A stretch of 64,000 nucleotides of DNA from Mycolicibacterium lutetiense. GTDB taxonomy: Bacteria > Actinomycetota > Actinomycetes > Mycobacteriales > Mycobacteriaceae. The position numbers and the translations under genes are program-made. The notes beneath the pieces are model-generated. The model was not told the DNA's origin and made no database searches. It saw only the letters and a program-made list of their open reading frames with translations. Numbering within the stretch: the stretch's first letter is position 1; each line of letters starts with the position of its first letter. Positions 1-10,022 of this stretch are shown here, piece after piece. The stretch spans positions 1,612,001 through 1,676,000 of the forward strand of contig NZ_JAGIOP010000002.1 in the NCBI RefSeq assembly GCF_017876775.1, read 5' to 3'.

Positions 1-552
1 CCGCGCTGGGAAGAAGAAGCGCATCCACACGAGGCTCCGGCCGTGATGACGTGGCCGATGATTCTGCTCGCGGTCGGCTCGGTGGTCTCCGGCGGTGCGC
101 TGGCGATCGGCGGCACGCTGTCACATTGGTTGGAGCCGGTGGTCGGCACGCACGAGGCACACCACGCAATCCCGGCGTGGGTGGTCACCGCGGTGGTGCT
201 GGCGGTCGTCGCGGTCGGTATCGCGGTGGCCTACCGGATGTATGCGCAGCAGCCGGTTCCGGCCGATGTGCCCGACGGTTCGGCGCTGACGGTGGCGGCC
301 CGACGCGATCTGTACGGCGACGCATTCAACGAGGCGGTGTTCATGCGAGGCGGCCAGACGTTGACCGCGGCCCTGGTGACCGTCGATGACAAGGTGGTCG
401 ACGGGACGGCCGGGGGGCTGGCCGCTCTGCTCAGTCGATTATCGGATGGGTTGCGCCAGTTGCAGACCGGCTTCGCCCGCTCCTACGCGCTCTCGATGCT
501 GGCCGGGGCGGCCCTGCTGGTGGCGACGATCCTGGCGGTGCGACTGTGGTGA
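1..552 (+). CDS. nuoL: NADH-quinone oxidoreductase subunit L, C-terminal part
   Basis: This is the last ~183 residues of NuoL, one of the three antiporter-like proton-pumping membrane subunits of respiratory complex I. The reading frame is open from the first base of the window, so the gene starts upstream; internal ATG codons at 43 and 46 are not the real start. The visible part has hydrophobic segments (residues encoded near 46-110 and 180-240) and ends with a terminal membrane helix, as in the C-terminal arm of NuoL. The stop overlaps the start of nuoM by 7 bases, and nuoN follows, the standard end of a 14-gene nuo operon. Identity rests mainly on this context together with the hydrophobic pattern. 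Confidence 0.9.
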   Translation, partial: PRWEEEAHPHEAPAVMTWPMILLAVGSVVSGGALAIGGTLSHWLEPVVGTHEAHHAIPAWVVTAVVLAVVAVGIAVAYRMYAQQPVPADVPDGSALTVAARRDLYGDAFNEAVFMRGGQTLTAALVTVDDKVVDGTAGGLAALLSRLSDGLRQLQTGFARSYALSMLAGAALLVATILAVRLW

Positions 553-2135
553 GCACGTTTCCGTGGCTGACGGCGTTGTGGGCCACCCCGACTGTGGGGG
601 CCGCCGTGGTGATGCTGCTGCCCGCCGCACAGCGGACGCTGGCGAAATGGCTGGCATTGGTGATCTCGTTGGCGGCACTGGGCCTGGCCGCCGTGATTGC
701 CGTCGGCTTCGATCCCGCCGGCGAGCAGTACCAGTTCGTCGAATCCCGCCGCTGGATACCGTCGTTCGGCACCGGCTACATCCTCGGCGTGGACGGAATC
801 GCCCTGGCTCTGGTGGTGCTCACCGCGGTGCTGCTGCCCCTGCTCATCGTCGCAGGCTGGAATGACGCCGATCGCCAGACCGGGCTCGGTGGCCGCGGAG
901 TGCACGCCTACCTGGCATTGACGCTGGCCGTGCAGGGCATGGTGTTCATGTCCCTGGTGGCCCTGGACATCCTGCTGTTCTACGTGTTCTTCGAGGCCAT
1001 GCTGATCCCGATGTACTTCTTGATCGGCGGCTTCGGTGGTGAGAACCGGTCGCGCGCGGCGGTGAAGTTCCTGCTGTACAACCTGTTCGGCGGACTCGTC
1101 ATGCTGGGCGCTGTGATCGGCCTGTACGTGGTGACCGCGGGCAGCGACGCATTCGGCTCGGGCACCTTCGATTTCCGCGCGATCGTCGCCGCGGTATCGT
1201 CGGGCCAGCTGGTGATCAACCCCGCGGTGGCGAACTTCCTGTTCCTGGGTTTCATGTTCGCGTTCGCCGTCAAGGCTCCGCTGTGGCCGTTTCACCGGTG
1301 GTTGCCGGATGCCGCCGTGCAGGCCACCCCGGCCAGCGCGGTGCTGATGATGGCAATCATGGACAAGGTGGGCACCTTCGGCATGCTGCGCTACTGCCTG
1401 CCGTTGTTCCCCGATGCCTCAACGTATTTCCGTCCGCTGGTCATCACCCTCGCGGTGATCGGCATCATCTACGGCGCGGTCCTGGCGATCGGGCAGACCG
1501 ATGTGATGCGCTTGATCGCCTACACATCGATCTCGCACTTCGGTTTCATCATCCTGGGCATCTTCGTGATGACCAGTCAGGGCCAGGCCGGGTCGACGCT
1601 GTACATGATCAACCACGGGATCTCCACGGCCGCACTGTTCCTGATCGCCGGATTCCTGGTGTCACGGCGCGGTTCCCGGTTGATCGACGCCTATGGCGGC
1701 GTGCAGAAGGTGGCCCCGGTACTCGCCGGAACGTTCCTGGTGGCCGGGCTCGCGACCTTGTCACTCCCGGGCCTGGCCCCGTTCATCAGTGAATTCCTGG
1801 TTCTCATCGGCACATTCACGCGCTATCCGGTGGTCGCGGTGTTCGCCGCCACCGCACTGGTGCTGTCGGCGGTGTACATCCTGTGGATGTACCAACGGAT
1901 GATGACCGGCCCGGTCCGCGATGGGATCGCCGACGGCGAGCGCCGGGTCAGCGACCTGGTACCTCGCGAACTCGTCGTGGTGGCCCCCTTGATTGCACTG
2001 CTGCTGGTGCTGGGCATCTACCCCAAACCCGCGCTGGACGTGATCAATCCGGCCGTCCAGCACACGTTGACCACCATCGGACAGAGCGATCCGCCACCGC
2101 AGGTGTTACCCGAGATGGCAGAGGGGGTCCGCTGA
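546..2135 (+). CDS. nuoM: NADH-quinone oxidoreductase subunit M
   Basis: NuoM is a membrane proton-pumping subunit of complex I. The 529-residue product is a polytopic membrane protein with the antiporter-like family signature. The buried glutamate of the VFFEAMLIP segment is at about residue 150, and the channel lysine of AVKAPLWPFHRWLPDA is at about residue 243; both correspond to the residues essential for proton transfer in this family. The length is normal. The start is GTG at 546, overlapping the nuoL stop; a second GTG at 549 is an alternative. It ends one base before nuoN, so the two are almost certainly translationally linked in the nuo operon. Confidence 0.96.
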   Translation: MVSTFPWLTALWATPTVGAAVVMLLPAAQRTLAKWLALVISLAALGLAAVIAVGFDPAGEQYQFVESRRWIPSFGTGYILGVDGIALALVVLTAVLLPLLIVAGWNDADRQTGLGGRGVHAYLALTLAVQGMVFMSLVALDILLFYVFFEAMLIPMYFLIGGFGGENRSRAAVKFLLYNLFGGLVMLGAVIGLYVVTAGSDAFGSGTFDFRAIVAAVSSGQLVINPAVANFLFLGFMFAFAVKAPLWPFHRWLPDAAVQATPASAVLMMAIMDKVGTFGMLRYCLPLFPDASTYFRPLVITLAVIGIIYGAVLAIGQTDVMRLIAYTSISHFGFIILGIFVMTSQGQAGSTLYMINHGISTAALFLIAGFLVSRRGSRLIDAYGGVQKVAPVLAGTFLVAGLATLSLPGLAPFISEFLVLIGTFTRYPVVAVFAATALVLSAVYILWMYQRMMTGPVRDGIADGERRVSDLVPRELVVVAPLIALLLVLGIYPKPALDVINPAVQHTLTTIGQSDPPPQVLPEMAEGVR

Positions 2136-2136
2136 C

Positions 2137-3702
2137 ATGGTGACACCGAGCATCGAATACGGCCTGCTCTCCCCCATGCTGATCGTGTTCGGGGTGGGCG
2201 TGGCAGGTGTACTCGTCGAGGCCTTCCTGCCCCGGCACGGGCGTTACGGGACGCAAGTGGCCCTCGCGCTCGGCGGGTTGGTGGCCGCCGTGGTGGCGGT
2301 GGTGCTGCTGGCCCGAGACTTGCACGGCACCACCGGCAGGCCCGCGGTGATGGGCGCGGTGGTCCTGGACGCGCCTGCGTTGTTCCTGCAGGGCACCATC
2401 GCCCTGGTCGGCATACTGGGCATCCTGCTGATCGCCGAACGGCAGCCCGTAACCGAATCCACCAGCAGCAGGCGCGGTCTGGACGGTTTCACGCCACAGG
2501 CGTCGGCGGTACCTGGGAGTGTGGCCGAGAAGTTGGCCGCCAAGGCCGGGGCGATGCAGACCGAGATCTTTCCGCTGACCATGTTCGCCATCGGCGGCAT
2601 GCTGCTGTTTCCGGCGGCCGATGACCTGTTGACGATGTTCATCGCACTGGAAGTCCTGTCACTGCCGCTGTACCTACTGTGCGGGCTGGCCCGTCGCCGG
2701 CGCCTGCTGTCGCAGGAGGCGGCACTGAAGTACTTTCTGCTGGGCGCATTCTCGTCGGCCTTCTTCCTGTACGGCGCGGCCATGCTGTACGGCTACGCCG
2801 GCACCCTGGACCTGAACGGGATCGCCAATGCGGTGATCACCCGAGCACCCAACACGCCGCTGGCGCTGATCGGCATCGCCCTGCTGCTGGTAGGCGTGTT
2901 GTTCAAAGTCGGTGCCGTTCCGTTTCATTCGTGGATCCCCGACGTGTATCAGGGCGCACCCACCGCGATCACCGCGTTCATGGCCGCGGCGACCAAGATC
3001 GCCGCGTTCGGTGCCTTGCTGCGCATCTTCTACGTCGCGTTACCTCAGTTGCGTGATGACTGGCGCCCGGTCCTGTGGGCGATCGCGATCCTGACCATGG
3101 TGGTCGGCACCCTCACCGCCGTCACCCAGACCGACGTCAAGCGGTTGCTGGCCTACTCCGCGGTGGCACACTCGGGGTTCATCCTCACCGGTGTCATCGC
3201 TGCCAACCAAGCCGGGGTGTCCTCGACGTTGTTCTACTTGTTCGCCTACGGATTCAGCACATTGGGTGCGTTCGCGGTCGTCGGCTTGGTGCGCAACCCC
3301 GCCGGCGAGGAAGCTACCTCGATGGCCCAATGGGCCGGGCTGGGCCGGCGCTATCCGATTGTCGGCGCGGTGTTTTCGCTGTTCCTACTGGCGTTCGCCG
3401 GGATTCCGCTGACCAGCGGATTCGTCAGCAAGTTCGCGGTGTTCAAAGCCGCCGGTGAAGGCGGGGCGATCCCGCTGGTCATCGTCGGCGTCCTCGCCAG
3501 CGCCGTGGCAGCCTATTTCTACGTGCGGGTGATCGTGCTCATGTTCTTTACCGACCCTCCCGAGGACGCACCCGAAGTCGTCATCCCGAGCGGGCTCACC
3601 ACCGCCGTCATCACGGTTACCGCGGCCATCACGTTCGCGCTCGGTGCACTGCCTCAGCCGCTGCTCGATCTGGCGAACAATGCCGAGACCTTCCTACGCT
3701 GA
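2137..3702 (+). CDS. nuoN: NADH-quinone oxidoreductase subunit N
   Basis: NuoN is the third antiporter-like membrane subunit of complex I. The 521-residue protein carries the conserved glutamate in IALEVLSLPLYLL (about residue 172) and the lysine in LFKVGAVPFHSWIPDVYQGAP (about residue 257), the latter a strong NuoN signature. A soluble insert at about residues 105-140, between early helices, is somewhat polar, as is common in actinobacterial NuoN. The ATG lies one base after the nuoM stop. This is the last gene of the nuo operon; a long hairpin follows 17 bases downstream and may end the transcript. Confidence 0.96.
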   Translation: MVTPSIEYGLLSPMLIVFGVGVAGVLVEAFLPRHGRYGTQVALALGGLVAAVVAVVLLARDLHGTTGRPAVMGAVVLDAPALFLQGTIALVGILGILLIAERQPVTESTSSRRGLDGFTPQASAVPGSVAEKLAAKAGAMQTEIFPLTMFAIGGMLLFPAADDLLTMFIALEVLSLPLYLLCGLARRRRLLSQEAALKYFLLGAFSSAFFLYGAAMLYGYAGTLDLNGIANAVITRAPNTPLALIGIALLLVGVLFKVGAVPFHSWIPDVYQGAPTAITAFMAAATKIAAFGALLRIFYVALPQLRDDWRPVLWAIAILTMVVGTLTAVTQTDVKRLLAYSAVAHSGFILTGVIAANQAGVSSTLFYLFAYGFSTLGAFAVVGLVRNPAGEEATSMAQWAGLGRRYPIVGAVFSLFLLAFAGIPLTSGFVSKFAVFKAAGEGGAIPLVIVGVLASAVAAYFYVRVIVLMFFTDPPEDAPEVVIPSGLTTAVITVTAAITFALGALPQPLLDLANNAETFLR

Positions 3703-3718
3703 TTCCTCACGTTTCCTC

Positions 3719-3782
3719 CCGCGAGCAGACGCAAATGTACCCAAAACCTCGGCGTGTCGGGTACATACGTGTCTGCTCGCGG
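3719..3782. repeat. Long intergenic inverted repeat (GAGCAGACGC family, copy 1)
   Basis: Two 24-base arms (3719-3742 and 3759-3782) pair at 21 of 24 positions around a 16-base loop. The outer arm begins CCGCGAGCAGAC and the inner end is TGTACCC. It sits between nuoN and the enoyl-CoA hydratase gene. Related hairpins occur at 9955-10014 and 44622-44679. It could act as a transcription terminator without a U-tract or as a REP-like element; there is no poly-T tail. Confidence 0.8.
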
Positions 3783-3799
3783 AACGTTAGGTTCGAACG

Positions 3800-4567
3800 A
3801 TGACGACCGTCCTCACGGCTGACCACGGCGCCGTCCGGGTCCTCACCATCCACCGCCCCGAGTCGCGCAATGCCCTGGGTCGTGAGTTGATCGAGGAACT
3901 CTACGGGGCCCTCGACGACGCCGATACCGATCAGGGCGTGCGGGCCATCGTGCTCACCGGAACCGACCCGGCGTTCTGCGCCGGCGTGGATCTCAAAGAG
4001 GCCCAGACGCTCGGCATGGAGTACTTCGAGAAGTTCCGGTCGCACAACTGCATCACCAAGACCGGCAAGCTGCGTACCCCGATCCTCGGGGCGATCAATG
4101 GAGCCACGTTCACCGGCGGACTGGAGTTGGCCCTGGGCTGCGACTTCCTGATCGCTTCCGACCGAGCGGTGTTCGCCGACACGCACGCCCGCGTCGGGAT
4201 CCTGCCCGGCGGCGGAATGACGGCACGGCTCCCCCACATGGTCGGCGCTGCGATGGCACGCCGGCTGTCGATGACCGGCGAGGTCGTCGATGCCGCCCGC
4301 GCCGAACGGCTGGGCCTGGTCACCGAGGTGGTACCGCACGCGCGATTGCTGGACCGGGCGCTGGAGCTGGCCGGTCAGATCGCTGAGGTTCCGGGCCCGA
4401 TCATGACCGGCCTCAAGAAGATCTACACCCTCGGCAGCGATCCCGTCATCGCCCCGGCGCTCGCCGCCGAACAGGAGATCGCCGGCGCGCAGGCGCGTGA
4501 TTTCCACGGCCTGGGTGACCGTTATCGCGCAGTGGCCCAGCGAAACCGCGGCCAGATCGACCGTTAG
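3800..4567 (+). CDS. Enoyl-CoA hydratase/isomerase family protein
   Basis: This is a 255-residue crotonase-fold protein, the usual size for single-domain EchA proteins of fatty-acid or side-chain beta-oxidation in the cytoplasm. The oxyanion-hole segments are FCAGVDLKE (about residues 59-67) and GATFTGGLELALGCD (101-115), and one catalytic glutamate is present at about residue 109. In a hydratase the second catalytic glutamate would fall in the FADTHARVG segment, where this protein has His129. That pattern is frequent in mycobacterial EchA paralogues and makes classical hydratase activity uncertain. The gene stands alone downstream of a long hairpin, so it probably has its own promoter. Confidence 0.88.
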   Translation: MTTVLTADHGAVRVLTIHRPESRNALGRELIEELYGALDDADTDQGVRAIVLTGTDPAFCAGVDLKEAQTLGMEYFEKFRSHNCITKTGKLRTPILGAINGATFTGGLELALGCDFLIASDRAVFADTHARVGILPGGGMTARLPHMVGAAMARRLSMTGEVVDAARAERLGLVTEVVPHARLLDRALELAGQIAEVPGPIMTGLKKIYTLGSDPVIAPALAAEQEIAGAQARDFHGLGDRYRAVAQRNRGQIDR

Positions 4568-4661
4568 CGGCCCAACCGCTCACCAAGCTCCAGGCGAACC
4601 CGACAAATCAGGTAGTCGACTACTCACACCGACATCCCGCTTGGATCGTAGCGTCGATGAC

Positions 4662-6245
4662 ATGGCTGATTGGTCTCCCGCGCAACCACTTCCCGCACAC
4701 TGGTTCGGCCCCAGTGTCGGCTTCGACAATTCCGGCCGCGTGCGGGTCGCCTACGCCCAATTGCTGTCGCTCAGCCCGATATCGACCCGGGTGGCAATCG
4801 CCGAGCGTAAGAACGGTGCGTGGGTGGACGTCTTCGAGAAGAAGTCCGTCGCAGGGGACATTCCGATCGAGATCACGCTGGCGGCCGGCGCTGACGGCAG
4901 TGCCGCGGCGTGCTACACCACGATCACCAGCACCGACCCGGCGACCTACCAGTGGCGCCACTACGTCAGCTATGCCCCGGCGGCCACCCGGAAGTGGGAG
5001 ACCCCAACGGAGATCGTGCCGGCGAGTGCCCCCAGCGAATTCACTCGCCAACGGCGAGTTCAGGTGGCCGACAACGGGATCGCCGTGGTGGTCGCAGATC
5101 GGTTCGACGGCGCGGCCGGATCGGCGGTCGGATCGGTTGTCGTCACATTTCATATTTCCAACACGTCGTCGTGGACCACGCCCCAGAAGCTCACACCGAC
5201 CGGCGGCCTCAACGGCGGGATAGCCCTCGACGTCGACGGGTTGGGGAACCCCACCGTCGCCTGGATACACCGCTATCAGGCGTCACCGCCACGTTCGTCG
5301 ATCCGCGTATGCACACCCAGCGCCACCGGACCGACGCCGCAGTCAGTCGCCCTCACACCCGAGAACGGCGCCGACGCCGGCGGGGTGCGCCTCGCGGTGA
5401 ACTACCTCGGCGCTGCCGTCCTCGGGGCATACATCGGTGGGCATGCGAATGTCACCACACGGGAAAATGCCGCTGCGCCTTGGCAGTCGTTCACGGCACT
5501 GTTCAATTCGTCCACAGCAGCCTCGAGTTCATGCCTCGACGTGGGAATCACCTTCAGCGGCATGAATTACGCCTTGGTTCGGCGGCAGGGTCCGACCACC
5601 TCGAGCAACGACGGCATCTGCGCGACACGAAGTGGCTATCCGGGCATCTGGCCGACCCCGAAAGTGATATCGCCGGCCGGCACGGAATCTCGCGACGGTC
5701 AGATCGCTATCCGCAAGGGCCCGTTCGGGAGCGAGGAGGCGGTGTTGGTGTACACCGGTGCCGTCGGTTTCGGCGGAGGCGACCCGGGTCTGGGGCTCTT
5801 CCGTGCCAGCCACTGGCCCGTGTACCTGAACGATCCCAGGACCCCGGTGGACCTGGCCGAGCAGGGGCCGACCCACCACATCGACCAGGTGATTGCCGAC
5901 CGGGCAGGCAGCGTGGCGGTCATCGAGACGGTGTACGACGAATTGACCAATCGCGCTTACGCCACCGCGTTCGACGCGAGCGCACCCGACATTCTCGAGG
6001 CAGTGGTGCCTGCGGCGGTGACGACGAATCAGGTTGTGCAACTGCGCAGCCGGGTGGCCGACACCTGGTCCCCGATGGGACCGATCACATGGGATTTCGG
6101 CGACGGGACGCCCGCGGGTACCGGACCCACGGTGACGCACGGCTGGGCGGCTCCGGGGCCCTATACCGTCACCTTGTCCGGCGCGGACATCCAAGGCAAC
6201 ACCGTGACCAAGAGCTTCGCCGTCACCGTCACTGGCCCAGCCTGA
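4662..6245 (+). CDS. PKD-domain protein with repeat-rich (beta-propeller-like) body
   Basis: The product is a 527-residue protein I do not recognise as a named family. Its C-terminal ~80 residues form a PKD/Ig-like domain, marked by ITWDFGDGTPAG and a downstream GPYTVTLSGAD strand. The first ~430 residues are rich in short beta-strand-like repeats with W, G and DVDG-type turns, suggesting a propeller. No signal peptide or membrane helix is visible, although PKD domains are usually extracellular. I chose ATG 4662 because the frame upstream overlaps the enoyl-CoA hydratase and looks non-coding; the start has no clear ribosome-binding site and may be leaderless. The next gene is convergent. Function unknown. 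Confidence 0.7.
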   Translation: MADWSPAQPLPAHWFGPSVGFDNSGRVRVAYAQLLSLSPISTRVAIAERKNGAWVDVFEKKSVAGDIPIEITLAAGADGSAAACYTTITSTDPATYQWRHYVSYAPAATRKWETPTEIVPASAPSEFTRQRRVQVADNGIAVVVADRFDGAAGSAVGSVVVTFHISNTSSWTTPQKLTPTGGLNGGIALDVDGLGNPTVAWIHRYQASPPRSSIRVCTPSATGPTPQSVALTPENGADAGGVRLAVNYLGAAVLGAYIGGHANVTTRENAAAPWQSFTALFNSSTAASSSCLDVGITFSGMNYALVRRQGPTTSSNDGICATRSGYPGIWPTPKVISPAGTESRDGQIAIRKGPFGSEEAVLVYTGAVGFGGGDPGLGLFRASHWPVYLNDPRTPVDLAEQGPTHHIDQVIADRAGSVAVIETVYDELTNRAYATAFDASAPDILEAVVPAAVTTNQVVQLRSRVADTWSPMGPITWDFGDGTPAGTGPTVTHGWAAPGPYTVTLSGADIQGNTVTKSFAVTVTGPA

Positions 6246-6315
6246 TCCGCCGGAAGCCACGAGCAGCAGACCGGCACCCCAGCGAGCCGACCGAGGCGAA
6301 CGAGACCCGGCCGGT

Positions 6316-6999
6316 TCAGCGTTGCCGCTTCAGGATGAAGCCGACGGTTCGGGCGCCGAATCCCGGCAGCGCCGGCGTCGACATCTCCACCTGCCGCCGG
6401 GCCTGTTCGACGACGGGCGTCTCCGGGTCGAGCACTGAAAGGTAGACCTCATGGACGGCAAGGGAATTCACCGCTACCTCGGTGTAGCCCTCGACCACCT
6501 CGCAATGCGTCGGATCCGGTCCGTTCTCGAAGAGCCAGGCGGGCGGGTCCGCCAGGCTGTCATAAGCCGCGGCGACCGCATGCGCGAACTCGATGTGATC
6601 GCGTTGATTCGGTGTGCCGGATGCCCAGGTGTGCCCGCTGTAGAGGGTAACGACGAGATCCGGACGCAGCGCCACGATGGTCTCAGCGATCTTCGCCCGC
6701 AGCCCGGGGGTATCGCGGATGTTGCTGTCCGGGAAGTCCCAGAACGCCACGTCATCGACCCCGACGATGGCGGCCGAGCTGCGCTGCTCTCCTTCCCGCA
6801 GCGGCCCGGCCTGCTCTGGCGGCATCCCGGCGATACCGACCTCACCCCGCGAGGCCAGCGCGTAATGCACGGACTTACCCGCAGCAGTCCACTTCGCGAC
6901 GGCCGCGCCAACCCCGTACTCGGGATCATCCGGGTGGGCCACCAAAACCAGAGCGGTCTGCCAGGTCGAGGGAAAGGGTTCGACGTCTTTCGGATTCAC
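6316..6999 (-). CDS. PIG-L/LmbE family deacetylase
   Basis: A 227-residue member of the PIG-L fold, zinc-dependent amidases that remove N-acetyl groups, usually from sugars. The family metal-binding motif AHPDDPEYG is at about residues 21-29, and a later His in TPNQRDHIEFAHAV probably completes the zinc site. Mycobacterial relatives include the mycothiol enzymes MshB and Mca, but this protein is shorter than those and lies in no mycothiol cluster, so the substrate is unknown. It is convergent with the PKD-domain gene and follows the TetR gene on the same strand 33 bases downstream, so the two may be co-transcribed. Confidence 0.85.
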   Translation of the reverse strand: MNPKDVEPFPSTWQTALVLVAHPDDPEYGVGAAVAKWTAAGKSVHYALASRGEVGIAGMPPEQAGPLREGEQRSSAAIVGVDDVAFWDFPDSNIRDTPGLRAKIAETIVALRPDLVVTLYSGHTWASGTPNQRDHIEFAHAVAAAYDSLADPPAWLFENGPDPTHCEVVEGYTEVAVNSLAVHEVYLSVLDPETPVVEQARRQVEMSTPALPGFGARTVGFILKRQR

Positions 7000-7032
7000 C
7001 GCACCAGTGTCGAACCTCGACGGCGGTTCATG

Positions 7033-7638
7033 TCAACTGACGGTGGCCCCATGCACCAAGATCGCCGCCGTCTGCGCCACCCATGCATCGTCGAGTTCAC
7101 GCTCGGGCCACAGCAGCATCCGCAGCAGGGTCGATCCGCCGATGAGCTCCACCAGACGGTCCGGGTCGACGTCGGCCTGCACCTCACCGCGCGCGATGCC
7201 GTCGACGATCCTGGCTCGCACCGTGACAAAGGTCCCGGCGAACCGTTGCATCACCCGGGCGTTCAGATCGGTGTCGGCGACGACGTCGGCGACCAATCCG
7301 GGCAGCGCGGCTCGCATCACCGGGCTGGTGAACACGTCACGGGCAGCACCGATCATCGCCCGGATGTCGGCGGCGATGTCACCGGCCGGCGCGGTCAGGC
7401 CCGTCGCGGCAGCGGGGAACACCGCCTCGTGCACCAGCTCGGCCTTACTCGACCACCGGCGGTACAGCGCGGTTTTCGTGGTCTGCGCACGCTCGGCGAC
7501 CGCGGCCATCGTCAGGCTCGCATAACCGATTTCGACAAGCAGGTCCACGGTGGCCTGCAATATGGCAGCGTCAATGCGCGGGTCACGGGGACGTCCCGCT
7601 CCAGAGGTCTTGCCAACCGGTGATGGCTCTGCTTTCAT
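7033..7638 (-). CDS. TetR family transcriptional regulator (Rv3167c-like)
   Basis: A 201-residue one-domain regulator. The helix-turn-helix lies at about residues 24-65 (LTMAAVAERAQTTKTALYRRWSSKAEL), followed by an all-helical ligand-binding domain. The start is ATG 7638; the open frame extends much further upstream but overlaps the oppositely oriented phosphotransferase gene, so the longer version is rejected. Divergent placement next to an APH gene and a gene of unknown function matches the M. tuberculosis Rv3167c-Rv3168-Rv3169 arrangement. A palindrome at 7641-7657 lies directly against this start codon, consistent with repression of itself and of the divergent pair. Confidence 0.92.
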   Translation of the reverse strand: MKAEPSPVGKTSGAGRPRDPRIDAAILQATVDLLVEIGYASLTMAAVAERAQTTKTALYRRWSSKAELVHEAVFPAAATGLTAPAGDIAADIRAMIGAARDVFTSPVMRAALPGLVADVVADTDLNARVMQRFAGTFVTVRARIVDGIARGEVQADVDPDRLVELIGGSTLLRMLLWPERELDDAWVAQTAAILVHGATVS

Positions 7639-7640
7639 AA

Positions 7641-7657
7641 CGCTACTGACAGTATCG
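7641..7657. promoter_or_regulatory. Palindromic operator candidate between tetR and the APH gene
   Basis: The core TACTGACAGTA (7644-7654) is a perfect 5+1+5 palindrome, and the flanking CG dinucleotides extend the symmetry to 17 bases with one mismatch pair. It sits 3 bases upstream of the TetR start and 27 bases upstream of the divergent start. Its position suggests a binding site for the adjacent TetR protein. Confidence 0.55.
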
Positions 7658-7683
7658 TAATTGTGGCCGTAAGGAACAGTTGA

Positions 7684-8828
<1,145 letters not shown>

Positions 8829-8829
<1 letters not shown>

Positions 8830-9944
8830 TGCTCGGCCCGATGGACGAATTCCCGGTACATCAAGTTCCCCAGCCGATCGCCTGGCCGGGATCTTCGGAC
8901 CGGAACTTCTACGACCGTTCGTACTTCAACGCCCATGACCGCACCGGCGACATCTTCGTCATCACCGGTCTCGGCTACTACCCCAATCTCGGGGTGAAGG
9001 ACGCCTACTTCCTGGTGAGGCGCGGAGACGAGCAGACCGCGGTGCACCTGTCCGACGGGATCGATCAGGACCGGCTCAACCAGCACGTCGGCGCTTACCG
9101 GGTCGAGGTCACCGAACCGCTGCGCAAGATCCGCATCGTGCTCGAGGAGACCGAGGGTGTGGCCGCCGACCTGACCTGGGACGGCCTGTTCGACGCGGTC
9201 CAGGAGCAACCGCACGTGATGCGTCAGGGGAACCGGGTCACGCTCAACGCCCAGCGCTTTGCCCAAATGGGTTCCTGGAGTGGCTTTCTGGAGATCGACG
9301 GCCAACGTATCGACGTCGACCCGGAAACCTGGATCGGCTCCCGCGACCGGTCCTGGGGCATCCGCCCGATCGGTGAGGCCGAGCCCGCCGGACGTCCGGC
9401 GGACCCGCCCTTCGAAGGCATGTGGTGGCTGTACGTACCGATGGCGTTCGATGACTTCTCGATCGTCTTCATCATCCAGGAGGATCCCAGCGGGTTCCGC
9501 TCGCTCAATGACTGCAGCCGCGTGTTCAAGGACGGTCGCGTCGAGCAGCTCGGCTGGCCGCGGGTGAAGATCCACTACCGTTCCGGCACCCGCATCCCGA
9601 CCGGGGCCACCATCGAGGCCACCGCTCCCGACGGCACCCCCGTCCGGTTCGACGTGGAATCCAAACTGCCCGTGCCGATTCATGTAGGTGGCGGTTACGG
9701 CGGCGACGTCGACTGGATCCACGGTGTGTGGAAGGGCGACAAGTTCACCGAACGGCGCACCTACGACATGACCGATCCGGCAGTCGTCGGCCGGACGGCG
9801 TTCGGCGTGATCGACCACGTCGGGCGGGCCGTCTGCACAGAGGGCAATGGCGCTCCGGTGGAAGGCTGGGGTCTGTTCGAACACGGTGCGCTCGGCAGGC
9901 ACGACCCGTCCGGTTTCGCCGACTGGCTCACCGTCGCCCCGTAG
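8829..9944 (+). CDS. Conserved hypothetical protein (Rv3169-like)
   Basis: A 371-residue soluble protein of a conserved mycobacterial family of unknown function. No signal peptide or membrane helix is present. The sequence is beta-rich with many W, G and D turns (for example RDRSWGIRPIGE and GGYGGDVDWIHGVWKGD), suggesting a duplicated lipocalin-like or jelly-roll barrel. Its ATG overlaps the stop of the phosphotransferase-like gene (TAATG), and the same pair is adjacent in M. tuberculosis, so the two products probably act together. A long hairpin of the GAGCAGACGC family follows 10 bases after the stop. Confidence 0.85.
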
Positions 9945-9954
9945 TTTTCTCCCC

Positions 9955-10014
9955 GCGAGCAGACGCGTAGGTACCCCGCTTCGAGAATTTTCGGGTACGG
10001 GCGCGTCTGCTCGC
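9955..10014. repeat. Long intergenic inverted repeat (GAGCAGACGC family, copy 2)
   Basis: The arms at 9955-9976 and 9993-10014 pair at 19 of 22 positions, beginning GCGAGCAGACGCG and closing on GTACCC. It lies between two convergent genes, a good position for a bidirectional terminator. It is clearly related to the hairpins at 3719 and 44622. Confidence 0.8.
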
Positions 10015-10022
10015 CGGAGAAA

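Noticed and set aside
483..1295. 270-codon minus-strand ORF in nuoM
   Set aside because: Antisense to nuoM with low-complexity Q/H/E composition; no homology visible.
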